Shown here: piece by piece, positions 28,581-37,310 of the stretch
How the letters are laid out: every line of letters begins with the position of its first letter
Position numbering within the stretch: position 1 is the stretch's first letter
Origin: CAVVPY01 sp963750295
GTDB lineage: Bacteria > Actinomycetota > Actinomycetes > Mycobacteriales > Jatrophihabitantaceae
Assembly (NCBI GenBank): GCA_963750295.1
Contig: CAVVPY010000001.1
Location: forward strand, 1,364,001-1,428,000
DNA length: 64,000 bases
Reading direction: 5' to 3'
Program-made: the position numbers and the translations under genes
Notes under the pieces: generated by a model
What the model saw: the letters and a program-made list of their open reading frames with translations, nothing else
The model's database searches: none
What the model was told of the DNA's origin: nothing

Positions 28581-29809
28581 TGGGTGAGCTGACCAAGGGA
28601 GCCAACACGCCGGTCGAGGCGACCGCCGTGCGCGCCGTCCTGCGGTGGTCGCCCGGACCGTCCGTGCCGGACATCGACGCCTCGGCGTTGCTGCTGCAGG
28701 CCGACGGCCGCGTGTCCTCCGACTCCGACTTCGTCTTCTACAACCAGCCGCGCCACCCAAGCGGAGCGGTCGGGCACTCGGGAAAGACTCCCGGTGCGGA
28801 CACGATCGAGATCACCCTCGATCGGCTGGCTGCATCGGTCGATCGGGTGGTGCTGGCGGCGTCCGCGGACGGTGGCACCTTCGGCCAGGTGCCCGGCCTG
28901 CGGCTGGACGTGAACGATGCCGCGTCCGGTGCGCCGATCGCAACGTTCGCGATGAGCGCGGGCGTCGAGACCGCCTTCGTGAGCGGCGAGTTCTACCGGC
29001 GCGCGGGCGCGTGGAAGTTCCGTGCGGTCGGTCAGGGCTACGCGACCGGCCTGGCCGGGCTGGCCGGGGACTTCGGCATCTCCGTGACCGACGACGTCCC
29101 GGCTCCCCCGCCCGTAGCGCCTCCCGCCCCGCCCACCGACGCCCCGTTCGCAACGGGCTCGACGCCGCCACCGCCGCCCCCGCCGGGCGCGAGCGCTCCG
29201 GTCCCGCAGCCCGAAGCCGGCCCGGACGTGGTCAACCTCGACAAGGGTCGGGTCAGCCTGGTCAAGGGCAGCCGGGTCAGCCTGGTGAAGAGCGGCGCAC
29301 CGCCCCTCACCCGCGTGGTGATGGGCCTCGGCTGGGACCCGGCGGCCGGTAGGCGCAAGATCGACCTGGACGCGTCCGCCATCGCGTTCGACGCGCAGGG
29401 CAACAAACTCGAGATCGTCTGGTTCATGCACCTCAACGAGTTCCGCGGCGCGCTCGTGCACACCGGCGACAACGTGACCGGGCAGGGCGAGGGTGACGAC
29501 GAGCAGATCCGCGTCGACCTCGCGGCGTTGCCGGCTCACGTCCACTCCATCGTGTTCACGATCAACTCGTTCAGCGGGCAGAAGTTCACCGAGGTGGCGA
29601 GTGCGTTCGCGCGTCTGGTCGACGAGACGTCCGGGCAGGAACTCGTGCGCTACGAACTGTCCGATGCACAGCCTGCGACCGGCGTCCTGATGGCGATGCT
29701 GCGCCGGACCGGGCCGGTGTGGGAGATGCGCGCGCTCGGCGAGTTCCACGACGGCAAGACGGTGAAGAAGCTGGTCGAACCGGCAGCCCGCCACGCCGCT
29801 GCCCCGTAG
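28580..29809 (+). CDS. Double TerD protein, paralogue of the preceding gene
   Basis: 409 residues, intact. TerD domain 1: VPDIDASALLLQADGRVSSD, FVFYNQPRHPSGAVGHSGKT, AFVSGEFYRRAGAWKFRAVG, GYATGLAGLAGDFGISV. The proline-rich linker is shorter (about 45 residues). Domain 2: SLVKSGAPPLTRVVMGLGWD, KIDLDASAIAFDAQGNKLEI, GALVHTGDNVTGQGEGDDEQ (Ca2+ loop), IVFTINSFSGQKFTEVASAF. The linker ends in two near-copies of (V/S)LVKGxRVSLVKS. Close similarity to its neighbour over both domains points to a tandem duplication with linker divergence. No gene follows for 90 bp. Confidence 0.9.
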   Translation: MGELTKGANTPVEATAVRAVLRWSPGPSVPDIDASALLLQADGRVSSDSDFVFYNQPRHPSGAVGHSGKTPGADTIEITLDRLAASVDRVVLAASADGGTFGQVPGLRLDVNDAASGAPIATFAMSAGVETAFVSGEFYRRAGAWKFRAVGQGYATGLAGLAGDFGISVTDDVPAPPPVAPPAPPTDAPFATGSTPPPPPPPGASAPVPQPEAGPDVVNLDKGRVSLVKGSRVSLVKSGAPPLTRVVMGLGWDPAAGRRKIDLDASAIAFDAQGNKLEIVWFMHLNEFRGALVHTGDNVTGQGEGDDEQIRVDLAALPAHVHSIVFTINSFSGQKFTEVASAFARLVDETSGQELVRYELSDAQPATGVLMAMLRRTGPVWEMRALGEFHDGKTVKKLVEPAARHAAAP

Positions 29810-29831
29810 CGCCACATCTTCGTCTGGTAGG

Positions 29832-29846
29832 GAATCCGCGGGATTC
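29832..29846. repeat. 15-bp inverted repeat after the TerD pair
   Basis: GAATCC-GCG-GGATTC, 6-bp arms and a 3-base centre, 22 bp after the second double-TerD stop. No T run follows, so it is a weak terminator at best; it could equally be an operator for the next gene. Confidence 0.35.
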
Positions 29847-29886
29847 ACCGATGATTCCTGTGCGCGAAATTGTCAGACCCGGCCCT

Positions 29887-29892
29887 TAGGGT
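29887..29892 (+). promoter_or_regulatory. -10 hexamer of a probable leaderless promoter (DUF222/HNH gene)
   Basis: TAGGGT, 7 bases before GTG 29900, embedded in CCCTTAGGGT, the same ten bases found before the gene at 13365. This spacing is why GTG 29900 is preferred over the TTG at 29870. Confidence 0.5.
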
Positions 29893-29899
29893 CGTTGTT

Positions 29900-31513
29900 G
29901 TGAACGTGGTCGTCGATGCGGTCGAGGGGCTGGACCCGCAGGAGCTCTGGCCGTTCGAGTATGTCGATTACGACGCCGAACCCGATCCAATCCTGGGTGA
30001 TCCCGCGGGCGGCCTGTGCGATGCGGACGAGGCTGCTGAGTCAGCGGCGACGGCGCGGTTCGGGTCTGGGGTGATCACGCCGTTGGGTCCGCTCGACACC
30101 GAGACGTTGTCGCACCGGGGTCGGGTGGATCTGCTGGTCGCGTTGGAGCGAGTGCGCGGCTGGGTGGACGCGCAGCAGGCACGCTTGCTGGCGGTGTTGG
30201 CTGCTGATCCGCGCCCGGCATCGACGCCGATCGAGAAGATCGAGCAGGCGGTAGTCAAGGACTTCGTGCGCGAAGAGGTGGCGTGTGCGTTGCGGCTGGC
30301 TCCGGTCACTGCACAGCACCGGTTGGACCTGGCCAGGACGCTCGCAGGCCGACTGCCGCACACGCTGGCCGCGTTGGGTGAGGGACGGTTGACGTTCCTG
30401 CAGGCTCGCACGCTGGCCGAAGCCGTCGCGCCACTGGCCGATGCGGTGGCGACGAAGGTCGAGCGGCGAGTCCTGGACCGAGCACTGGATCCAGGTCCGT
30501 CCGGCGGCGGTGCCGGGCCGGCGGGGTTGTCGCTGACCGATTTCCGCCGGACGGTGCAGCGGGCTGTGCTCTGCTTCGACCCGCGGAGCGCGGATGAGCA
30601 CCATATGCAGTCGCTGGCCGCGCGGCGGGTTGCGATCCGCCCCGAGCCGCACGGGATGGCCAGCCTGTGGGCGCTGGTGCCCGCCGCCGATGCTGCGGCC
30701 ATTGACACCCGCCTCGATGTCGCCGCCCGGCTTCGGTTGCGCGGTGACGAGCGCAGCGTTGATCAGCGTCGCGCCGACGCCCTTATCGCCGCGCTGGTTG
30801 CTCCGGCCACCGACAACCGCGAGACCAACCAATCAGCCACCGGTCAAATCTCAACCGAGCAGCAGTCACCCAGCTGGTCTGAACGCGCCGAGCCGGGATG
30901 TCCCGTGTCGGGCCGTGCGGGCTCCGCAGGGTCGGGCCGGCGGCCGCTGGTGCAAGTCACCGTGGCACTGTCGACCCTGCTCGGACTCGACCAGCAGCCC
31001 GGCGAACTGGCCGGCCACGGGTCGATCCCACCCGAACTGACCCGCGCCATCGCCCACGACCCGACCGGCACCTGGCAACGGCTGATCACCGACGACACCG
31101 GCCACCTGCTGCACCTGGACCGGACGCGACACACCCCACCGGCGACTGCCGTCCCCACGACAGCGCGGGGACCGGCCCCGGAATCGGGCTATCGGCCCAG
31201 CCGCGCGCTGCGCGAGTACGTCGTCGCGCGCGATCGGACCTGCCGCTTCCCGAACTGCAACCGCACCGCCTGCACGTGCGAGCTGGACCACCTCGACCCA
31301 CACGCTGACGGCGGCGAAACCAGCGCCTGCAACCTGCACCCGCTGTGCTGCCGACACCACCACATCAAGCACGACGCCGGCTGGACGGTCACCCGAGATC
31401 CCGATGGCACGAGTGTCTGGACCAGCCCTACCGGCCACCGCTACCAGAAGCCACCAGCCACCTACCCGATCGATCGCACCACTGACCCACCCGGCGACGT
31501 CCCGCCCTACTGA
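29900..31513 (+). CDS. DUF222 / 13E12-repeat family protein with C-terminal HNH nuclease domain
   Basis: About 537 residues, intact. The N-terminal helical DUF222 region includes LVALERVRGWVDAQQARLLA, VREEVACALRLAPVTAQHRL and LPHTLAALGEGRLTFLQART. The C-terminal HNH motif is RPSRALREYVVARDRTCRFP, CELDHLDPHADGGETSACNL and HPLCCRHHHIKHDAGWTV, with two Cys pairs for zinc. This family is multi-copy in actinobacterial genomes and often tied to mobile DNA; its function is not established. It may mark an insertion within the Ter island. The next gene starts 158 bp later with its own promoter. Confidence 0.88.
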   Translation: MNVVVDAVEGLDPQELWPFEYVDYDAEPDPILGDPAGGLCDADEAAESAATARFGSGVITPLGPLDTETLSHRGRVDLLVALERVRGWVDAQQARLLAVLAADPRPASTPIEKIEQAVVKDFVREEVACALRLAPVTAQHRLDLARTLAGRLPHTLAALGEGRLTFLQARTLAEAVAPLADAVATKVERRVLDRALDPGPSGGGAGPAGLSLTDFRRTVQRAVLCFDPRSADEHHMQSLAARRVAIRPEPHGMASLWALVPAADAAAIDTRLDVAARLRLRGDERSVDQRRADALIAALVAPATDNRETNQSATGQISTEQQSPSWSERAEPGCPVSGRAGSAGSGRRPLVQVTVALSTLLGLDQQPGELAGHGSIPPELTRAIAHDPTGTWQRLITDDTGHLLHLDRTRHTPPATAVPTTARGPAPESGYRPSRALREYVVARDRTCRFPNCNRTACTCELDHLDPHADGGETSACNLHPLCCRHHHIKHDAGWTVTRDPDGTSVWTSPTGHRYQKPPATYPIDRTTDPPGDVPPY

Positions 31514-31659
31514 TGAGTCCCACCGCCGGAGGTCAGCTCGGGCCGGCAGGGCGAAGGTGGGGGTGTCGGCGGACGACTCACGGGGTGAGCCTGCCATCGG
31601 GTCGGTCGCAGCGCGCGTCGACAGCTGCCGTTGTCGGCGCTGTTGTCGGTGCGCGGGTC

Positions 31660-31665
31660 TACGGT
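31660..31665 (+). promoter_or_regulatory. -10 hexamer of a probable leaderless promoter
   Basis: TACGGT, 6 bases before the ATG at 31672, no ribosome-binding site. Upstream, TTGTCGG occurs twice 12 bases apart (31631 and 31643); neither is at an ideal -35 distance. Confidence 0.45.
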
Positions 31666-31671
31666 CGCCGC

Positions 31672-32640
31672 ATGATCGTCCTGGACTGGCTACTCGACTC
31701 CGACCCGGCGCTGCGCTGGCAGGTGCTGAACGACCTGACCGACGAAGCACCCGAGGTGGTGGCCGCGGAGCGGGCAGGGATCACGACCGAGGGGTGGGGT
31801 GCGCGGTTGCTCGCTCTGCGTGACGAGGACGGCCAGTGGGCGGGCGGGGCGTGCTTCCCGGCGGACTTCCGCGGCGACTTCTCCCGGGGACAGCCCTGGA
31901 CGTCGACCTTTCCCACGCTGACGCTGCTGCGCGATTTCGGTATCGACCCGAATGCCGAGGCGGTCCGCGAGGCAATTGCCCTGGTGGGCGAGAACTGCCG
32001 ATGGGAGCACGACAACCAGCCGTTCTTCGACGGCGAGGTCGAGCCGTGCATCAACGGGCGGACGGTCGCAATCGGCGCCTACGTCGGTGTGGACGTCGCC
32101 AGCATCGTGACCCGACTCCTCGGTGAGCAACTTGCCGACGGCGGTTGGAACTGCGAGACCGAGAACGGATCGGTGCGCGGGTCGTTCCACACGACGATGT
32201 GCGTGCTCGACGGGTTGCTGGAGCACGAGCGGGCGACCGGCGCTTCGGCCGAGGCCGTCGCGGCCCGGCGACGCGGTCAGGAGTACCTGCTCGAGCGCCG
32301 GCTGTTCCGGCGGCTGAGCACAGGCGAGGTGGCTGATCCGGACTGGCTGCGGTTCTCGTTCCCGACCTGGTGGCACTACGACGTGCTGCGCGCCCTGGAC
32401 TACTTCCGCGCCGTCGGCGACCCACCGGATCCGCGGCTGGCCGAGGCGATCGACGTGCTGCGCTCGAAGCAGCAGCCCGACGGCACCTGGCTACTGGAGC
32501 ACACTCATCCCGGCGCCGTGCACTTCTCGATGGAGGACGGCGACGGGCACCCCAGTCGCTGGAACACGCTGCGCGCACTGCGGGTGCTGAAGTGGTACGA
32601 GCAGCTCACTCCACCGGAGTCCGGTCGTCCAGCCAGGTGA
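31672..32640 (+). CDS. Alpha/alpha-toroid protein (squalene-cyclase/prenyltransferase-like fold)
   Basis: 322 residues, intact. Repeated helical pairs with QDGxW-type turns typical of the terpenoid-cyclase/prenyltransferase toroid: LALRDEDGQWAGGACFP, RLLGEQLADGGWNCETENG and VLRSKQQPDGTWLLEHTHPG. It lacks the DxDD motif of squalene-hopene cyclases and has no membrane segment, so it is not a true cyclase on this evidence. Function unknown; many actinobacteria have one such soluble toroid. The 3' end overlaps the convergent TerA-like gene by 35 bp. Confidence 0.75.
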   Translation: MIVLDWLLDSDPALRWQVLNDLTDEAPEVVAAERAGITTEGWGARLLALRDEDGQWAGGACFPADFRGDFSRGQPWTSTFPTLTLLRDFGIDPNAEAVREAIALVGENCRWEHDNQPFFDGEVEPCINGRTVAIGAYVGVDVASIVTRLLGEQLADGGWNCETENGSVRGSFHTTMCVLDGLLEHERATGASAEAVAARRRGQEYLLERRLFRRLSTGEVADPDWLRFSFPTWWHYDVLRALDYFRAVGDPPDPRLAEAIDVLRSKQQPDGTWLLEHTHPGAVHFSMEDGDGHPSRWNTLRALRVLKWYEQLTPPESGRPAR

Positions 32641-33574
32641 TCTTGTCGAAGCCGTAGGTCCGGCACGCCTCGCGGACGTCGCCGAAGAGCGCCTGCATCT
32701 CGGCACGCAGGACGAATTCACCGCGCACGTTGTAGAGCGACAGCAGCACGGCCGAGTCGCCGGACTGCAGTGATTCCAGTGGCAACTCGACCCGCGCACC
32801 GCCGAACGTCGTCGTGATCAGCGTGCCGCCCCACGCGAGCGGCGAGCGTCCCTCCGAGAACGCGTACACGATCAGCCTGCGCAGTTCGGGGCACTGCCGC
32901 AGGTCGACACCGATCCGCTCGAAGCGGTCGCGGCTCGCCACCATGATCGGCCGACGCGAGTGCGGCGGTGCCAGCCGATTGCCCTGCGTGAGTTGGACGG
33001 TCGACGTCTGGCCGGAAGCAAGCTCGTAGGCGCAGCCGATCCGCAGGTCGCCGACCTCGCTCGAGCACGCCGCCTCGAAGTGCAGGGTGCCGATGCCGCT
33101 CTGCAGCCGGGTCAACGTCACCGTCGGCTCGTTGGGCTCGAGGATGATCCGGCCGTCGGACGGCACTCGCACATCGGGACGGACCCGGCGCACTGCCGCG
33201 GCGGCAGGCGCGCGGCGCGCGGGTGCCGGTGCTGGTTCGTCGAGATCCAGCAGGGACGAACTCGCGGCAGGTGGCGGGGGCGCGACCGGCGCGCTGGGTT
33301 CGTCGAGATCGAGCGAGGACGAGCTCGGCCGAACCGGCAGCGGGCCCGCGGCGGGTGGCGGCGGCGCGGCACGAGGCGGCGGCGCAGGCGTCGACGTGCC
33401 GGGCTCGGCGCGGCCGGGATGGGCCGCCCGGCCGGTGATGAAATCGGTGACGGCCGCTCGGGTCGGCCCGACCTCGGGCACCACCGCGGCCGCGGCAGGG
33501 GCCTTCGGCAGGCGGCGACGGCGCAGCCAAGGCAGGTCGTTGCGCCGGGGCGCGAACCGCGGATCGGTGATCAT
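32606..33574 (-). CDS. TerA-like protein with long disordered N-terminus
   Basis: 322 residues, intact. The first 145 residues are Pro/Ala-rich and hold two near-copies of an acidic motif, SSSSLDLDEPSAP and SSSLLDLDEPAPAP. The C-terminal domain resembles TerA: LEPNEPTVTLTRLQSGIGTL, VGDLRIGCAYELASGQTSTV, RLIVYAFSEGRSPLAWGGTL, ELPLESLQSGDSAVLLSLYN. An exact family is not assigned with certainty; the G(C)xYE(L/F)xxGxxxxVQ strand matches the clear TerA at 36559-37280. It starts 3 bp downstream of the TerD stop at 33577 and is the last gene of the minus-strand Ter operon. Confidence 0.7.
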   Translation of the reverse strand: MITDPRFAPRRNDLPWLRRRRLPKAPAAAAVVPEVGPTRAAVTDFITGRAAHPGRAEPGTSTPAPPPRAAPPPPAAGPLPVRPSSSSLDLDEPSAPVAPPPPAASSSLLDLDEPAPAPARRAPAAAAVRRVRPDVRVPSDGRIILEPNEPTVTLTRLQSGIGTLHFEAACSSEVGDLRIGCAYELASGQTSTVQLTQGNRLAPPHSRRPIMVASRDRFERIGVDLRQCPELRRLIVYAFSEGRSPLAWGGTLITTTFGGARVELPLESLQSGDSAVLLSLYNVRGEFVLRAEMQALFGDVREACRTYGFDKITWLDDRTPVE

Positions 33575-33576
33575 GC

Positions 33577-34141
33577 TCAGATCGACACGCCGTAGTCGGC
33601 CGCAACCGCCTCGATGCCCTTCGAGTAACCCTGGCCGAGCACCTTGAACTTCCAGTCACCGCCGTGGCGGTAGACCTCTCCGAGCGCGAGCGCGCGTCTC
33701 GTCCTGCAGCTCTGGCGCCAGATCCTCCGAGCGGACCAGTTCGGCGTTGCCGTCCAGGTTGAGCACACGCACGACGCACGAGCGCAACTGCCCGAGCGTC
33801 CGCTTCTGCGCGGGACCCTCGTTGACGTACGCGATGACGACGATCCGGTCGACATTGGCCGGCACCGAGGCGAGGTCGATCTCGATCTGTTCCTGGTCGC
33901 CGCCCAGCGCCTGAGCCAGTTGGTGCACCGAGAGATCCGGTGAGCTCAGCTGGTTGAAGAACACGAAGTGCTGGTTGGACAAGGCTCGATTGGACGCATC
34001 GCACAGGATTGCCGCCAACACCAGGTTGTCCGACAGCGCCGTCTCGGCGCCCGCGTTCCAGGCAGCACCCACGACGAGACCCCGCAGGTTCGGGATCTCG
34101 CGGGTCAGGGCGACGTTCGCCCCGCGCTTCATCTCGGCCAT
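33577..34141 (-). CDS. TerD-domain protein, one frame break
   Basis: About 188 residues when repaired. Start MAEMKRGANVALTREIPNL, then LVLAAILCDASNRALSNQHF, FVFFNQLSSPDLSVHQLAQA and DQEQIEIDLASVPANVDRIV. Removing one base from the GC repeat at about 33695-33703 gives DETALALGEVYRHGGDWKFK and the normal C-terminus GYSKGIEAVAADYGVSI. The usual GDxxTG calcium loop is replaced by GGDQEQ, so Ca2+ binding may be weaker. It lies between the XpaC-like gene and the TerA-like gene. Confidence 0.85.
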
Positions 34142-34172
34142 CGGGTCAGTTCTACAGGTTGCAGCGAGATCG

Positions 34173-34665
34173 TCAGAGGTCGAGGTCGGAGCCGGTGAAC
34201 TTGGTCCTCAGGAAACTGCCCTGGGTGAGCATCGCGTCCGCATCCTGCGCCCGGATGGCATCGAGCAGGTCCGTCGCCGAGGCCCACAGCGTCTCGAGTT
34301 GCTCGATCAGCGACCCGGTCGGCGTCCGTCCGGACGGACGCGGCACGTCGACGCACGCTGGGGTCCAGCGCGAGGAAGGTCCGCAACGTCGTCGGCAGGT
34401 AGTCGCCGAGAATGCCCCGGAGCGACACGACCGCCCGCACGTCCAGTTCACGCTCGGCGGCGGTCTCGATGACCTCGCGGACGGCGTCGAGCACCCGGCG
34501 GGCGACCACGACCGCCTCGGCGGGCAGCCGCCCGGCGTTGCGGTTCACCTCGCGCACCAACTCGAACATCCGGTTGAGCAGCGCCTCGGGTCGGTCCTCC
34601 GGGTCGTCCTGCGGCCCGACGGCGTCCTGAGCGCGGTCCTGCGCCCGGCGGAACCAGGAGGTCAC
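34173..34665 (-). CDS. XpaC-like helical protein paired with TelA, one frame break
   Basis: About 164 residues. Mostly helical: RPEALLNRMFELVREVNRN, ARRVLDAVREVIETAAEREL, LRGILGDYLPTTLRTFLALD, then (after a switch near 34340) SLIEQLETLWASATDLLDAI and SFLRTKFTGSDLDL. XpaC-type proteins (5-bromo-4-chloroindolyl phosphate hydrolysis family) are regularly found next to TelA; this pairing and the DYLPTTLRTFL block support the call, but similarity is modest. GTG start at 34665 is 7 bp after the TelA stop, so the two are probably co-translated. Function unknown. Confidence 0.55.
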
Positions 34666-34671
34666 GTCAGC

Positions 34672-35920
34672 TCAGGACGGCAGCTGCGCCTGGGTGGCGT
34701 TCCCGTCGCCTCGGCGCGTGCGCTCGAGGTAGGGCTTGGCCCGCTCGATCTGCCCCTCGAGCGCGGTGACCGTCTGCGCCATCGAGTCGACGGCCTGCGC
34801 GCGGAACGTGTCGATCGTGTCCATCGTCTGGAACACGTTGTCGAACGCGACCTGCAGCTTCTGGATGTCGATCGTGCTGCTGGCCGCCTGCTGGTTGATC
34901 TCGGCGCCCTGGATACGCAGCTGGTTCGAGGTCGACTCGATCAGGCTGGACGTCGTGGCGTTCAGCGCACTGATCTGGTCGAGCACCAGCTTCTGCCGCG
35001 CGAGGGCCTGCGAGACGATCACCGCGGTACGCAGCGCCGAGATCGTCGTCGTCTGCGCGCGGTCGACGCCCTTGATCAGCTCGACGTTGTTCTTGCGGAC
35101 CAGGTCGAGGGCCATGTAGCCCTGCACGGACACCGCCATCTGCGTCATGATGTCCTGCCGCCGCTGGCGGATCGCGAACAGCACGTCGGCCTTGAGGGCG
35201 TTGGCGTCCTCGGTCCGGCTCGCCGCCTCGAGCTCGGCGACCTTCTGCGTGACGGCTTCGTCGAGGGCAGCCGGCGAGCGCGTTGTACTCGCTCAGCTTG
35301 CCCATCGTCGTCCACATGTTGGCCTTCTCGGTCTCGATGGCCGCGTTGTCCTTGCGCAGCTCGTCCTGACCGGACTCGAGCGACTTGATGATCGCGTTGA
35401 GCTGCGACTGCGCCGACTCGTACTTGCTGAAGTAGCGCTGGATCTTGTCGCCGCCGGGCAGCCACTTGAGCACCTTCTTCGCGCCGGACAGGTCGGCGCG
35501 GTTCGGGTCGAGTTCGGTGACGGTCTGGCGCAGCTCGGTCAGGGTCCCGGCCACCCGGGTCTGCGCGTCGCCACCCTTCCCGCCCTTGGCAGCCGCCGCC
35601 GGACGGTCGAGCATCCGGTTGGACACGGCGGCGGACGCACGCAGGTCCTTGTCACCCATCGAGGTGATCGACTCGACCTTCTTGGTGAAGTCGGGTGACT
35701 TGGTGTCCAGGCCGGCGAGCTCGTCGGCAAAGGCGGCGGCCTTCGTCGCCAGCTCGGACTTCTTCGCGTCGTCGATGGGCAGCGCGCCGGCCGCCTGCTC
35801 CTCCTTGACCACGGGAACCGGAGCGGGCGGGGCGAGCACCAGCTCGGCGCCGGTCGATGCGGACGCCGCTGGGGCAGTTGACGTCTGGGTCGGGGTGGCG
35901 CCGAGATCGAGCTCGGACAT
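34672..35920 (-). CDS. telA: Toxic anion resistance protein TelA/KlaA family, one frame break
   Basis: About 416 residues. Disordered N-terminus of about 50 residues, then long coiled-coil helices: KSPDFTKKVESITSMGDKDL, FSKYESAQSQLNAIIKSLES, ETEKANMWTTMGKLSEYNAL. After a switch near 35270: VLFAIRQRRQDIMTQMAVSV, RAQTTTISALRTAVIVSQAL and STSNQLRIQGAEINQQAASS, the most conserved TelA block. TelA is linked to tellurite and other stress resistance and belongs to Ter systems; its molecular action is unknown. ATG at 35920. It lies between TerD (35984) and the XpaC-like gene. Confidence 0.9.
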
Positions 35921-35983
35921 GTGCGGTTCTCCTTCTGCGCGGCGTGCGGGGCTAACGCGACGTGTCGATGCCGACGACGTTAC

Positions 35984-36559
35984 TCAGAGCTGCCCGGCGA
36001 TCGCGGGCAACAACTCGTGGAAGGTACGTCCGGACGCAGCGACCCCGATTGCGGTCATCGTCCAGCCGCCACCGCTGCGCGACACCTTCGACATCACCTG
36101 CGCCGTGTGCCGGCCCGAGCCGGACAGGTCGTAGCGGGCGATCTCGGTCTCGGTGGTCTCGTCGATCAGCCGGCAGAACGCGTTCTCGATCTGGCTGAAG
36201 TCCTGGCCGGTGAAAGAGTTCACCGTGAACACGATCGTCGTCACCGCGGCGGGGACGGCGGACAGATCCACGCGGATCGACTCGTCGTCACCCTCACCCG
36301 CCCCCGTCCGGTTGTCGCCGGTGTGCTGGATCGAGCCGTCGGCGCTGGCCAACTGCTGGAACCAGACCTGGTCCACCAGGGCGCCACGGGCATCGAAGAG
36401 CAAGGCGGACGCGTCGAGGTCGATCGACTGCGCGCGGCTACCGAACAGACCCTTCTTGCGCACCGCGTCCCAGCCGAGCCCCATCCGGACGCGGGTCAGC
36501 CCGCCCCCGTCCTGCTTGACCAGCGAAACGGTCTGGCCCTTGCTCAGGCTGACACCCAT
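35984..36559 (-). CDS. terD: TerD-family protein
   Basis: 191 residues, intact, a single canonical TerD domain. MGVSLSKGQTVSLVKQDGGG, RVRMGLGWDAV, SIDLDASALLFDARGALVDQ, IQHTGDNRTGAGEGDDESIR (complete Ca2+ loop), IVFTVNSFTGQDFSQIENAF, EIARYDLSGSGRHTAQVMSK. The ATG overlaps the TerA stop as TAATG, so it is translated with TerA. The C-terminal part (GRTFHELLPAIAGQL) differs from the GLAGIARDFG ending of the other TerDs here, but resembles domain 2 of the double-TerD proteins. Confidence 0.93.
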   Translation of the reverse strand: MGVSLSKGQTVSLVKQDGGGLTRVRMGLGWDAVRKKGLFGSRAQSIDLDASALLFDARGALVDQVWFQQLASADGSIQHTGDNRTGAGEGDDESIRVDLSAVPAAVTTIVFTVNSFTGQDFSQIENAFCRLIDETTETEIARYDLSGSGRHTAQVMSKVSRSGGGWTMTAIGVAASGRTFHELLPAIAGQL

Positions 36560-37280
36560 TACTTACGTCCCGCCGTCCATCGCATGCCCCACCCGTACGC
36601 CTCGTCGAGGGCGCGCTGGCCGCCGTTGAGGTAGTTGACCTCGCGTCGCACGGTGAGCTCGTTGCCGGTGTTCTCGAGCGTCGCGATGGCGCAGATCCGC
36701 GCGCCCTCACGCGGGTCGTCCAGGCGCACCTGCACCTCTGGCCCGCTGACCGGGTAGAGCGTCGCGATTCCGTCGGCGGCCGCCCAGTTCGCCGCTCCCT
36801 CGTAGATCAGCGCGAAGACCAGGATGCGCTTGATCCGCGACAGGTGCGCGAGATTCACCAGCAGGTTCTCGCCACCGGACACCGCACCCGAGCGGTCGTC
36901 ACCGTCCAACCGGATGATCGGCTCGTTCAGATCAGCCGGCTGGGCCACGAACGCGTTGCCCAGCGCCTGCACGACACCCTTCGACCCGTCGGTGAACTCC
37001 CACAGGCAGCCCAGGTCGAGGTCGAGTTGCTGGGGGCGCCGGAACAACCCGCCGCCGCCCTGCGGGCGCGCGTTCCAGTTCAGGTTGACCCGCAGCATGC
37101 CGCCGGCCCGCTCTTCGTGAGCGACACACTCGGCGCGGCCTTGGTCAGCACGACCGGCGCCGAGGACGACGGCGGCGGGGGTGGCGGCGGCGTGCTCCCC
37201 GTCGCGAAGTTCCCCGCGGGCGGCGGCGGTGGCGGCGCAGCGGGTGGCGCCGCAGGTCGCTTGGTGTAGTCGATACCCAT
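36559..37280 (-). CDS. terA: TerA-family protein with proline-rich N-terminus, one frame break
   Basis: N-terminus MGIDYTKRPAAPPAAPPPPP followed by a second polyproline run and PSVSLTKSGP. After a one-base switch near 37100 it continues MLRVNLNWNARPQGGGGLFR, LDLGCLWEFTDGSKGVVQAL, IRLDGDDRSGAVSGGENLLV, ILVFALIYEGAANWAAADGI and REVNYLNGGQRALDEAYGWG, the TerA core. The GDDRSG loop is the Ca2+-type loop. TerA/TerD proteins are thought to form a membrane-linked metal-sensing complex with TerC. The stop overlaps terD 3'. Upstream gene is TerC, 30 bp away. Confidence 0.88.
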
Positions 37281-37310
37281 GTCTGGCTCAATCCCTTTCA
37301 GATTGCCGAC

